From an uncultured Pseudomonadota bacterium (GTDB lineage Bacteria; Myxococcota_A; UBA796; GCA-2862545), in the NCBI GenBank assembly GCA_913061235.1, contig CAJXTB010000007.1, positions 124,001 to 188,000 of the forward strand: 64,000 nt of DNA, given 5' to 3'. The position numbers were made by a program, and so were the translations under genes. The notes beneath the pieces were generated by a model, which was not told the origin of the DNA, searched no databases, and saw only the letters and a program-made list of their open reading frames with translations. Positions 25,056 to 33,355 of the stretch are shown here, piece by piece (the first letter of the stretch is position 1; every line of letters starts with the position of its first letter).

Positions 25056-27010
25056 TCAGCACTCCCAGTCCCAAGATCCCGCGGTCATCCATCCGTCCGG
25101 GCTGGACAGGAGCAGTGACTGACTTCCACAGCCCATCTCGCCGTGCCGGGTGATGATGAAATCCAGCAATCCGTCTGCGTTCAAATCATCCGCGAAGTGT
25201 ACCCCGCAGGCCCCGCCCCTAAGAAGCGGCAACTCGCCGTTCAGCGTCAGAGTGCACGATGGGAGGTACGACCAGTCAGGGGGGGCAACGTCCGCAGCGT
25301 TGGTTTGTACATGCAACGGGCCCACGTCCCCGATGAATTGGCCTTGGTCCGGGGTAAACGACCCGAAGTTTCCGCCCCAGTAGCGGCCGGACTCACGCGT
25401 ACCAACCACCGCCCCCGAAACATGCTCTCCGAGCACCAGCTTGGCGTCACAAGGCAGTTTGTAGGTGAAGAAGGGCACGATTGTCGCGTTGAACCCAGCG
25501 GTGGTGAGCCCAGTGTCCAACAGCGGGAGGGTTCGTCTGTGAAGCACGTCATTCTCGCAGACGACCGTGACTGGACCGTCCATACGACGACCCGTGGACC
25601 AGGTGTTGCCATTCACCAGTGCCAGCGCGTCTGCTGTGACCACACGCTCCGGAGGTTGCCCGTGAAGGGGACGGGACGTTGAGGCACCCCCAAGCACTGC
25701 GAGCACCGTGGGGTCTGTCACTTCGGCGTTTCCATGAACAGTCAGGGCAGTGACTGGTTCAGGCGGCTCGGTTCTGTGGCGGTCATAAGGGCCAGGCCCT
25801 CTTGCCCAGATCATGTGGGGAGGACGGGTATGGGCCACGAAGAAGGCATCCTCGTCCACAACCAGGAGTTGACCTGGGCCATAGGCCCTCTCAAAGCAGC
25901 TCTCAAGGCGCTGGTCCTGCCCCTGCTGAAAACCAGATCCTTCGAAGACACCTGCGGCAAGTAGGCACGGTAGCGTGCCTTCGTTGCTTGGTGGCGTGCG
26001 CATCATGTCGGCTCGCTGCGCCATGAGCGCTGGAAACAGCAACGTTTCGCACTGAGCCGTCTGCTCGCGGCATGCGGACATTGCGGTGCTCTGGTCGTCG
26101 AGCGAGCCGTGGGGAGTGAGCAGCAGCGCTCGTTCGGGCTCGCACGGCACGTCAATCCGGTGTCCCTGCAGACTCCGGACGGCGTGGGGAGCGCATGAGA
26201 ATGTGAACGTGTCGAAGTGGTCGCTGGCGGCTAGAACGAAGTGCGGGACGGCATCGTCTACCGAAAACACCCAGGCCTTCGCATCGTCTTCGTCGACCAA
26301 GGTGGTAGCCGTGGTCAGGTCCAGCTCAAGAAGTCCCGTGGTCGTTTGCTTGAACACGCGCTGTGTTTCGACAGCAACGGGCCACGCCCAGCCTGAGTTG
26401 CCGAGGGCAAAACCTAACTCCGGAAGGACTTGAAGTGGCGGGTTGATGTCCAACAGAAGCCAAGCCCCCCGTCTTGGGTCGACAGTACCGTTGGCTCGGT
26501 CCGCTCTCCCGCATCGACATCTGTGAGGGTGAGGGTCACAGCCAGACTGCTTAGCGACGGTCCCATCAGCCAAGGAAGCTGGGCGAGTGCAATGCGACGC
26601 TCCACTCGGTAGCCCCCCGCAAATCGATGGCTAGGCTGGGCGGCGACTAGTGAAATCACGGGTTCGAAGTGGGCGTCGAACGCGGGCGATGCGTTCTCTC
26701 TGCGACTAGTGCTTGCGAGCCGGACCTGCAGCTGGTCGCCTGCCATGACCGCGTCATCGTGTACCTCTGCGGCGACCACCAGGCCCTCAGCATCGAATGC
26801 AAGCCATACTCGCGCTCGGATGTCGTTGGCGTTCGCGGCCACCTCTCCACTCACGTGTTGACCGCCGCCTAGAGTGAGCGTTGGCTCTCCCCATTCCGTC
26901 AGGGCTCCGTCGAGCACCAGCTCTGCGGGTGGGGCGTTGACGTCGAAGGCGTAGACGGTCGGCGCGGCGAGACAGCCTAGAAGAAGGGCGATGGTTTGGG
27001 CGGGGGACAT
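25056..27010 (-). pseudogene. Secreted protein gene interrupted by a frameshift in a G6 run (CBM9/DOMON-like N-terminus)
   Basis: Two overlapping frames appear to be one gene. The first runs from the ATG at 27010 (signal MSPAQTIALLLGCLAAPTVYA) through a domain starting ELVLDGALTEWGEPT, which resembles CBM9/DOMON-like carbohydrate- or haem-binding domains, and stops at 26414. The second is open to 25056. Its sequence makes sense only after the GGGGGG run (26465-26470 on the top strand as C6), continuing AWLLLDINPPLQVLPELGF. A single extra G, or a -1 shift, joins them to ~650 residues. The tail has NADGLLDFIITRHGEMGCG, like a VCBS/FG-GAP unit. It could be decay, phase variation, programmed shifting or an assembly error. 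Confidence 0.7.
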
Positions 27011-27279
27011 GTAGACCTCGGTTGATGCAACCCGTCTTTGCAACCACAGTACCAACCTAGTGAACGACCTGGGCAGCACAACGGGGTTGAAGTCATACAA
27101 TCCAAGAATGCACGACAGGAATGTGAGATGCGCGAGGTGAGCAGTATGGATGCGTTGTGCTGACCCGAACAGGAGGCCCCCAAGGCGGCAGCATGCACCC
27201 GACTCCGAGAGTGCTCGATTGTGTCGCTGGCTAGTCGTCTGGGCCGCTTGCGGTAACCACACCTTGTTTTCCAGGGTAC
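27011..27279. other. Divergent intergenic region
   Basis: 269 bases between the divergent starts of the frameshifted secreted protein and the thioredoxin gene. It must carry both promoters. No strong consensus pair or repeat stands out, and no convincing coding frame. Confidence 0.4.
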
Positions 27280-27678
27280 ATGGCAACACTACTGGAGGTC
27301 GTTGTGGGATTGTTGTCCAAGTTGTTCGGTGGAGAGACCATTCACCCCACACCTGTCCGCACCGTCGGTGAGTTTCGCGACCTCGTCCTCGAGAGCGAGC
27401 TGCCCGTCATTGTGGACATGTGGAGCCCAACTTGCGGGCCGTGTAAGCGCCTTGGGCCAGTCCTCACCAAAGTGGCGACCAAGTACAAGGACCGGGTTCG
27501 GGTCATTGAGATCGACACGTCGACTGCCCAGCGCGAAGTCCTGATGGGCCTCAACATCAAAGCAGTTCCAACCTTGATTTTGTACGAAGCCGGCGAGGAA
27601 TTCCATCGCACGACTGGCTACCGACCACCGGGCTGGTTCGACGAGATGATTGCCACTGAGTTTCCCGCGCAGGCGTGA
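27280..27678 (+). CDS. Thioredoxin-family protein
   Basis: A 132-residue thioredoxin with the intact CGPC active site (Cys52, Cys55) in the usual VDMWSPTCGPCKRLGPVL context, and the cis-Pro in IKAVPTLILYEAG. Residues 1-25 form a short hydrophobic and basic extension (LLEVVVGLLSKLFGG) before the fold; it might attach the protein to a membrane but is not a clear signal peptide. Thiol-disulfide exchange is expected. It is followed 26 bp later by the caspase-like/methyltransferase gene, probably in one transcript. Confidence 0.93.
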   Translation: MATLLEVVVGLLSKLFGGETIHPTPVRTVGEFRDLVLESELPVIVDMWSPTCGPCKRLGPVLTKVATKYKDRVRVIEIDTSTAQREVLMGLNIKAVPTLILYEAGEEFHRTTGYRPPGWFDEMIATEFPAQA

Positions 27679-27704
27679 GCGCACATCACGGTTAAAGAAC
27701 GACC

Positions 27705-28979
27705 GTGATTGTCATTCTCTACACGACCCTGTACCGCGATGGCGGCGCTCATCTGCGCTTGGCCGCCTTGACTATGGCCCGTGAAAAGAGGGCTCTCGGG
27801 TATCGGGTTCGCTGCGAGGCTGTGGAGAGCAAGCGGGACGTTGTGGATGCTCTCAACACGCTCACCACGGCGATGTTGGAGTTCCACCTGATTTGTCATG
27901 CCGGCATGTACGGGCCCATGTTCGGCACAACCGCCATGCCTGAGCAGTTTAGTCCACATGAATGGCGGACCCTGCCGCTCGATTTTGCTCCGGACGGTCA
28001 GGCGTACTTTCATGCCTGCCGCTCGGGTCGTTGGTTTGCTCCGTTCTTTGCCCGCACCGTTGGCGTTCCAACCTGGGGCCATCACTGCTACACCACGGTC
28101 TCCTTGCGTCCCGACACCTACGTGTGGGTCTCGCCAAGGACTGGCGAAGATGCGGATGTCTATGTGGTCGGTCAGCCAGGACGAAAGTCGCATGGATGGC
28201 TCGGTGCAGTGGCAAAGCACACCGGCTTGCTACCGCCCGAACCCATGGTCTGTCACCAGCCTCAATCCACCAGCTCTGATGCGGACTACGACCGCGTCGC
28301 CCAGCTCTACGATGACGTGTTCGTGGATATTCGCGTGCGAGGGCCGGAGTTTTCGTGGCTAGACCAACGCGTGCCGAAAGGGGCCTCGGTGTTGGACATC
28401 GGCACAGGGACCGGCGGCCTGCTGCGACAGTGGGCGTCGCGAACAACGGACCGGGTCGGGGTGGACGTCTCACCGGCCATGTTGGCGTGTGCCCAAGAAC
28501 GAGACCCAGATGCCGAGTACACCTGTATCCACGGGCCCTGGCTTCCGTTTGACGACGACCGGTTTGACGTTGTGACCTCGCTGTTGAGCTGGCGGTACGT
28601 GGACTGGGACCCCATGCTCGCTGAAGTGGCACGGGTGCTCAAGCCCGGTGGACGACTGCTCGTTGTAGACATGGTCGCCAAAGCTGCCGCGGCGTCGGAG
28701 TGGCCGGTTGTTCTACGGCACAAGCTGCGTGAACAGCGGCATCTGCGCAACTTCTCGGACTACCGCGCGGCACGAAAGCGCTTGGTGACGGACCCCGGCT
28801 GGCAGCGCATGCTTCGCTACAATCCGATTCGCGCAGAGCATGAGTACCGTTGGTACTTTGAGAGCCGTTTCCCGGGCCAAGTGGTGGAGACGTTGGATGT
28901 CGGCCGACACACTCGGGTCCTGGCGTTCGATACCGGCCCGATTACCGACAGCTGGTTCCCGCCGCAGAGCTACCCATGA
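27705..28979 (+). CDS. Caspase-like domain fused to a SAM-dependent methyltransferase
   Basis: A 424-residue two-domain protein from the GTG at 27705. Residues ~1-180: a predicted alpha/beta domain with FHLICHAGMYGP (His65 after a hydrophobic strand) and AYFHACRSGRW (Cys105 after another). The His-Gly and Ala-Cys-x-Ser-Gly patterns are those of clan-CD peptidases (caspase, CHAT, gingipain). Residues ~195-360: a class I methyltransferase with motif I VLDIGTGTGGLL (229-240), acidic VGVDVSPAML and a FDVVTSLLSWRYVD post-motif region. The fusion is not one I recognise. The gene overlaps the racemase-like gene (ATGA), so the products are likely linked. No signal peptide; cytosolic. Confidence 0.7.
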   Translation: MIVILYTTLYRDGGAHLRLAALTMAREKRALGYRVRCEAVESKRDVVDALNTLTTAMLEFHLICHAGMYGPMFGTTAMPEQFSPHEWRTLPLDFAPDGQAYFHACRSGRWFAPFFARTVGVPTWGHHCYTTVSLRPDTYVWVSPRTGEDADVYVVGQPGRKSHGWLGAVAKHTGLLPPEPMVCHQPQSTSSDADYDRVAQLYDDVFVDIRVRGPEFSWLDQRVPKGASVLDIGTGTGGLLRQWASRTTDRVGVDVSPAMLACAQERDPDAEYTCIHGPWLPFDDDRFDVVTSLLSWRYVDWDPMLAEVARVLKPGGRLLVVDMVAKAAAASEWPVVLRHKLREQRHLRNFSDYRAARKRLVTDPGWQRMLRYNPIRAEHEYRWYFESRFPGQVVETLDVGRHTRVLAFDTGPITDSWFPPQSYP

Positions 28980-29731
28980 TGCTCGGAGTTCTGGACTGGG
29001 GTGTTGGTGGTCTGTTTGCGGCCGCCCACGCCTGTACGCGCGAACCCATGTTGGATGTCCTGTACCGAGCGGACACCGGCAGCACGCCGTATGGACTTCA
29101 GACCCGTGCTCAGCTCGCTCGCAGCGTTCAGGCGGGCCTAGATACCCTCGCTTCACAAGGTGCAACGCACATTGTCATCGCCTGCCACTCGGCTAGCACG
29201 GCTCTGCGCGATGTCGTTCCCCCGGTTCCTACCTGGGGGGTCATCGACGCCTCTTCCGTGCCTCAAGATGCGGAGAAAGTCCTGGTCTTAGGCGGAGCAC
29301 GAACCATCCGATGTGGTCACTGGCGTCGTGCTCTGCAAGACCTTCCTGGGTCTCGCCAGATCGTTCAGCGCATCTCCCAGCCGCTCAGCGCGCATGTCGA
29401 GGCGGGAACATCTGCCTCAGCGGCCTGTGGCGCGGACCTCGACCGGATTCTTGCGCCCGCGCAAGACGCCGACTGTGTCGTCTTGGCATGTACACACTAT
29501 GCAGCTCTAGTGTCCCATATTGCTGAACGGATGCCGGATACCCTTCAGGTGGACCCTGCGATTTCAGTGGTGGATGCTCTGCCACTTCAGCCGGGTCGTC
29601 AGCGCTTCTCGGCGTCGACCACGGGGGACGTCGCTGCGCTGATTCGGGCTGGCAAGCAGGCCCTCGGGCAGCGTTGGCCGAGTCACTGGAACAGTGTGGT
29701 GCAGATTAAAGATACTTTGCACAGGAGTTGA
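28976..29731 (+). CDS. Glutamate/aspartate racemase-like protein (MurI family)
   Basis: A 251-residue protein of the Asp/Glu racemase family. The two catalytic Cys motifs are present: IACHSAST (~residues 65-72; MurI has ACNTAS) and LACTHYAAL (~166-174; MurI has CTHYP). The N-terminal LDWGVGGL corresponds to DSGVGGL of MurI. The changes from MurI (His for Asn in the first motif, Trp for Ser) suggest that it is not the housekeeping peptidoglycan enzyme. The start ATG overlaps the methyltransferase stop. Substrate unknown; a small amino-acid-derived acid is possible. Confidence 0.78.
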   Translation: MMLGVLDWGVGGLFAAAHACTREPMLDVLYRADTGSTPYGLQTRAQLARSVQAGLDTLASQGATHIVIACHSASTALRDVVPPVPTWGVIDASSVPQDAEKVLVLGGARTIRCGHWRRALQDLPGSRQIVQRISQPLSAHVEAGTSASAACGADLDRILAPAQDADCVVLACTHYAALVSHIAERMPDTLQVDPAISVVDALPLQPGRQRFSASTTGDVAALIRAGKQALGQRWPSHWNSVVQIKDTLHRS

Positions 29732-29740
29732 ACAGGTTAC
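29729..29740 (+). promoter_or_regulatory. TGAACAGGTTAC motif upstream of the flavodoxin-MerR operon
   Basis: TGAACAGGTT at 29729-29738 lies in the 30-bp gap before the flavodoxin-fold gene. The same core TGAACAGGT recurs at 31289 between the MerR gene and the M48-like gene. It is a candidate operator of the MerR-type regulator encoded between them. Only two copies are seen, so support is limited. Confidence 0.35.
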
Positions 29741-29761
29741 GGCACGATCGACGGAGGTCGC

Positions 29762-30355
29762 GTGCGTATTGTCGCCATTCATGCTCATCCCAACAGTGAC
29801 TCGTACAATCGGGCGTTGTCCGACGCCTATGTACGGGGCGCTCGTTCAGCCGGTGCCCAGGTAGACGAGCTGGTGCTGGACGAACTCGACTTCGATGTCG
29901 TGCTTCACAAGGGCTATTCCGAGATTCAGCCGCTGGAGCCAGACTTGGTTCGCGCCCAGCAACTCATCACTGGAGCCGACCACATTGTGCTGTCGTTCCC
30001 GGTGTGGTGGGGGGCTGCCCCTGCTCTGTTGAAGGGCTTTTTGGACCGAACCTTCTTGCCCGGCTGGGCCTTTCGGTTTCGTGAGATTTGGCCACTGCCG
30101 GTCCGATTGTTGAAGGGGCGCACGGCCCACGTCATCGTGACTATGGACTCGCCCAAGCTGGTGTATGCAGCCCTGTACTGGGGATCGGCGCACCGGTCGG
30201 TGATTGCAGGAACGTTGGCCTTCAGTGGCATAGGCCCCGTGAGCACTCAGACGGTGAGTGCGGTGAAGTACCTTCCGGCATGGGAGCGTCGGCGCCAGCT
30301 GGCCCGCAGTGAAGCGCTTGGGCGTAGACATGCCCATCGGGGGACCCATGAGTAG
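29762..30355 (+). CDS. Flavodoxin-fold NAD(P)H:quinone reductase-like protein
   Basis: A 197-residue flavoprotein of the NQO1/KefF/MdaB family. The GTG at 29762 has a GGAGG ribosome site. Motifs: IHAHPNSDSYNRAL at the N-terminus (FMN/FAD phosphate loop) and LSFPVWWGAAPALLKGFLDR in the middle (isoalloxazine-binding; shown to 20 residues). FLPGWAFRF follows, typical for the family. It should perform two-electron reduction of quinones or similar electrophiles with NAD(P)H. Its stop overlaps the MerR start by 8 bp, so enzyme and regulator are co-expressed. Confidence 0.87.
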   Translation: MRIVAIHAHPNSDSYNRALSDAYVRGARSAGAQVDELVLDELDFDVVLHKGYSEIQPLEPDLVRAQQLITGADHIVLSFPVWWGAAPALLKGFLDRTFLPGWAFRFREIWPLPVRLLKGRTAHVIVTMDSPKLVYAALYWGSAHRSVIAGTLAFSGIGPVSTQTVSAVKYLPAWERRRQLARSEALGRRHAHRGTHE

Positions 30356-31280
30356 TAACGACCATACCTTGTCAATCGGTGCTGTTGCGCGGCTGACCGG
30401 CGTTCCTACGGACACGATTCGTACCTGGGAACGTAGGTATCAAGCGGTCACACCCCTGCGAACGGAGTCCGGCCACCGTCTGTACAACCTCGCGCACGTC
30501 GACCGACTGCGTACGTTGTCGCAGCTTGCGGACCAGGGCGAACGGGTGTCGGATCTGGCCTCTCTGACGGATGTCCAGCTGCGTGAGCGGCTTGCTCTAC
30601 ACGAACCGGTTGTCCAGGGTATTCCTAGCCTCATTCGGGCGACGGTTGTTCATTCCACGCTGCCCGAGCGCCTGGCGGGAATGGTGACGGGTGTGGCCTG
30701 TGAGATTCAGGTTGTTGCCGGTGCGGACTCGCCGTCAGCTCTTCGAGAGCTGGAGAGAACCGATGTCCTGGTTGTCGACCTTGGCATGCTCGGAGAGGCT
30801 CCGGTTTCTGCGTTGCGCAGCCTGATTTCTCGCGTTGAACCATCAGCGACGGTCGTCACTACCGCGCTGGTTCCTCGTCCAATGCGGCAGGGGCTTCTGG
30901 GGCTGGACGTACGACTCGTGCAGCAGCCCGTCTCGCTGCGTGACCTGCGTCAGGCCATGCTGGATGCCCTCATTCAGGCTGGACATTCAGCGGCAACGCA
31001 GCCCGCAGTCTCCGTGTCGGAACCCAGGTTCTCAGATGGCACGCTGGAGCGACTGCTGAATACCCGCCCGGACCTGTTGTGCGAGTGTCCAAACCACTTG
31101 GCTGGGCTCGTGATCGCTATGCGACAGTTCGAGGTTTACAGCGGTAACTGTGCCTCCTCATCCAGCGCTGATGCCGCTCTCCATGGCGATTTGGCACGCG
31201 AATCGGGGGCGATGCGAGAACGTCTAGAGGCCTTGCTCATTCGTGTTTGTGAACACGACGGGATCGAATGGGCTGGCTGA
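30348..31280 (+). CDS. MerR-family regulator (CarA/LitR-like architecture without clear B12 motif)
   Basis: A 310-residue transcription factor. Residues ~7-72 are a MerR DNA-binding domain: LSIGAVARLTGVPTDTIRTW, ERRYQAVTPLRTESGHRLY. A helical part (LRERLALHEPVVQGIPSL) and an alpha/beta domain follow (DVLVVDLGMLGEA, ATVVTTALVPRPMR, DVRLVQQPVSLRDLRQAMLD). The layout is like CarA/CarH/LitR, which use cobalamin and light, but I see no DxHxxG cobalamin motif, so a B12-independent variant is likely. It overlaps the flavodoxin-fold gene and precedes the membrane-protein gene; the shared TGAACAGGT sites suggest that it regulates both. Confidence 0.83.
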   Translation: MSSNDHTLSIGAVARLTGVPTDTIRTWERRYQAVTPLRTESGHRLYNLAHVDRLRTLSQLADQGERVSDLASLTDVQLRERLALHEPVVQGIPSLIRATVVHSTLPERLAGMVTGVACEIQVVAGADSPSALRELERTDVLVVDLGMLGEAPVSALRSLISRVEPSATVVTTALVPRPMRQGLLGLDVRLVQQPVSLRDLRQAMLDALIQAGHSAATQPAVSVSEPRFSDGTLERLLNTRPDLLCECPNHLAGLVIAMRQFEVYSGNCASSSSADAALHGDLARESGAMRERLEALLIRVCEHDGIEWAG

Positions 31281-31288
31281 ACGGATTG

Positions 31289-31320
31289 TGAACAGGTATA
31301 GCCTATTCGAGAGTTGTTCA
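31289..31320 (+). promoter_or_regulatory. Inverted repeat TGAACA...TGTTCA before the M48-like gene
   Basis: TGAACA (31289-31294) and its complement TGTTCA (31315-31320) are separated by 20 bases containing the AT-rich TATAGCCTATT, a possible -10 region. The left arm extends to TGAACAGGT, also found at 29729. A twofold-symmetric site over a promoter is what a dimeric MerR-type factor would bind. Confidence 0.4.
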
Positions 31321-31348
31321 AACTGAATGCAACTGCGACGAGGTCACC

Positions 31349-32539
31349 ATGAGTTCCACTGCGCCCGTCTCCGTATCCCCCCTGTCATCCGCCAAGAAGA
31401 CCTGGGCGGAGTCCCGTCTGCGACTCGGCCAAGCCAACGTTGGCTTTTGGGTCTTGACCTGTCTGTGGTTTTTGTGGACCCAGCCGGTGCTCTCCGCGGA
31501 CACGCTGGGCGGGAATGTCGGCTGGTGGGTGGCTCTAGTGGGCTGCTACGTGCTCGGTCAGTTTCCGTTCGACGTGGTCGGCGGGTACACGCTTCCGGTT
31601 GTCTACGGGCGCCGCGAGGCGGGGTTTGGCGCATGGCTCGCACAGTGGATGCGCGGCACTTGGATTCACGCGGCGGTGCTCGCGCTGGTCGGCTCGGGAG
31701 TCTTGTGGGCCGGTCAGGCTGCTGGACTCGCGGGTAGTCTCGGACTCATGGCGGCGGTCGCAGTGGTGTTGATTGCGGTGCAGGGTCCGCTTGGACGTGC
31801 CGTGTCCCACTTGCCGAAGGGCTCGCGGTCTGCGGTGCTCACAGACGCGCTTCAGGCCGCCAAGGTCAACGAGGCGCGAGTGTCCGTGGTCAAGGCACGT
31901 GACACAAGCTTTGTCGGCGGCTGGGTCGGCGTTCCGGGTCTTGAGCGGTTGGTGGTAGCCAGTCGGTGGCTGGAGACGGAGGAGGCCCCAGCGGTCCGCA
32001 TTCTTCTTGAGCGCAGACGACTGGGAATCTCGAGCGGGGCTCGCCTTCAGGGGCTTGCCTTCGCCCTGGGCTTCAACGCTGTTGGGGCGGGTCTTGCACT
32101 GACCGTGATGCCTGGCACTGGGGTCGGTTCAGCCGGCGAGCTGCTGATGTTCAGTACAGCGGTCACTCTGTGGAGTTTCCTGGGACTGTTGACCCTGCCA
32201 ACACTGAGCCGTCGTGCGGTCTACGGTCTGGACCGCCGTGTGGCAGACGCGGTCGATGACTCGATGGCCGTCGCGCGTTTGATCTCGCGTCTAGACCGAG
32301 ACCAAGAAGACGAGCTGGACCGGGGTCGCATTGTGGAGACCATCTTCCATCCCGTCCCAGCACCTGCACAGCGTGCAATGGCCCTGCGCTATCCGACTCC
32401 TGAGCCGGCCCGGTTCATCCCGTGGCGCGTCGCCCGGTTGTCCCTGTTCACCAGCTGGGCGAGCCTGTCATTGCTGTCCCGCGCTGTGCACTGCAACATC
32501 GGGCGTCCGGACCTGTGGGTCATGTACCCGGGGGACTGA
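31349..32539 (+). CDS. Integral membrane protein resembling an inactive M48 (Ste24-type) peptidase
   Basis: A 396-residue protein with about six membrane helices. Order and short motifs follow M48 proteases: N-terminal helices, VVYGRREAGFGAWLAQWM, a membrane core, SFVGGWVGVPGLERLVVASR (the strand before the zinc site), a further pair of helices, then FHPVPAPAQRAMALR, like the HP-x-x-x-R segment near the end of Ste24 proteins. Where HExxH should be, there is VRILLERRRLG, so zinc ligands are missing. The protein is therefore probably a pseudoprotease or a scaffold. The ATG at 31349 lies 68 bp after the MerR gene. Ends 6 bp before the convergent 32546 gene. Confidence 0.6.
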   Translation: MSSTAPVSVSPLSSAKKTWAESRLRLGQANVGFWVLTCLWFLWTQPVLSADTLGGNVGWWVALVGCYVLGQFPFDVVGGYTLPVVYGRREAGFGAWLAQWMRGTWIHAAVLALVGSGVLWAGQAAGLAGSLGLMAAVAVVLIAVQGPLGRAVSHLPKGSRSAVLTDALQAAKVNEARVSVVKARDTSFVGGWVGVPGLERLVVASRWLETEEAPAVRILLERRRLGISSGARLQGLAFALGFNAVGAGLALTVMPGTGVGSAGELLMFSTAVTLWSFLGLLTLPTLSRRAVYGLDRRVADAVDDSMAVARLISRLDRDQEDELDRGRIVETIFHPVPAPAQRAMALRYPTPEPARFIPWRVARLSLFTSWASLSLLSRAVHCNIGRPDLWVMYPGD

Positions 32540-32545
32540 GGGGCT

Positions 32546-33286
32546 CTACTTACAGCACCGTGAGAAGTACCCTGTGGCCTTGCCGGGGTTGGTGGTGTCA
32601 TAGCAGGTGGTGTTCGCGCAACCCCAGTTCGAGTAGCTAACCCGGCCGCAACTTCCCCCTCCAACCGACACATAGGCGGAGTAGTAGTTCCCGTTGGTGT
32701 AGTTCATGACCCAGTACTCATCGACGTACTCGAGGTTGTCCGTCATGCTGTTCAGGCCGAGTGTGCCGGCGAGATTGCACGCGCCAACCCACTCCGCCAT
32801 GCTGCACATGCGCTTGCCTTCGGTCACACACTCGGTGGCCGCATCTTGCCAGTTCTTTTCTGAGTTTTCATCGATGTCAATGCAGAAGGCACCTGTGTCC
32901 ACCATGTCTGATGGACAGCGCACGCGTTCAGCGACATCTGCCATCAGTGCATACGGAACGGAGGTCAGGCGTTGTCGGCCGCCCATCTCCCCACTTAAGT
33001 CGACCTCCACCCCAATCCAGACGGCTGTGACGTCCAGGCTGTTGACGTCGAGTCCGTTGCCAATCTTGGCGCCGAAGTAGCCATCTGCCATTGGAACGGT
33101 CTGTTGCTCCGACCAGAACGCTGTTCCGCCCACATCTGTTGTGTACAGGCGGAATGTGAGCGTATGCGACCCTTCGATGGGGGTGCCGACCGAGTCGAGT
33201 AGCCGCCCTTGATGTTCAAGCAGCGGCGGGACCGCTGAAGCCAGAGTGGGAGCAAGCAAAGCGGCCAAAGCAAGTAGTCTGCGCAT
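32546..33286 (-). CDS. Secreted modular protein: platform domain + Cys-rich FGE/lectin-like domain
   Basis: A 246-residue exported protein with signal MRRLLALAALLAPTLASA. The platform domain is clear: HQGRLLDSVGTPIEGSHTL, FRLYTTDVGGTAFWSEQ, ADGYFGAKIG, VWIGVEVD and RQRLTSVPYALMADVAERV. From residue ~130 a Cys-rich module begins CPSDMVDTGAFCIDIDE and continues NWQDAATECVTEGKRMCSMAEW, which resembles the formylglycine-generating-enzyme/C-type-lectin-like fold used in sulfatase-modifying and surface proteins. No catalytic Cys pair of true FGE can be identified. The ATG at 33286 has the family-type CGGGG ribosome site. Convergent to the M48-like gene. Confidence 0.76.
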   Translation of the reverse strand: MRRLLALAALLAPTLASAVPPLLEHQGRLLDSVGTPIEGSHTLTFRLYTTDVGGTAFWSEQQTVPMADGYFGAKIGNGLDVNSLDVTAVWIGVEVDLSGEMGGRQRLTSVPYALMADVAERVRCPSDMVDTGAFCIDIDENSEKNWQDAATECVTEGKRMCSMAEWVGACNLAGTLGLNSMTDNLEYVDEYWVMNYTNGNYYSAYVSVGGGSCGRVSYSNWGCANTTCYDTTNPGKATGYFSRCCK

Positions 33287-33355
33287 GGTGTTCCCCGATA
33301 GTCTGGGGACGAACATACAACGTCGGTCGCTCATCCAGCAATCAAAGGCTTGCTG

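Noticed and set aside
25056-26573. A separate gene starting at 26573
   Set aside because: Its first ~35 residues are the wrong frame of the upstream CBM9-like gene, and it has no ribosome site or signal peptide.
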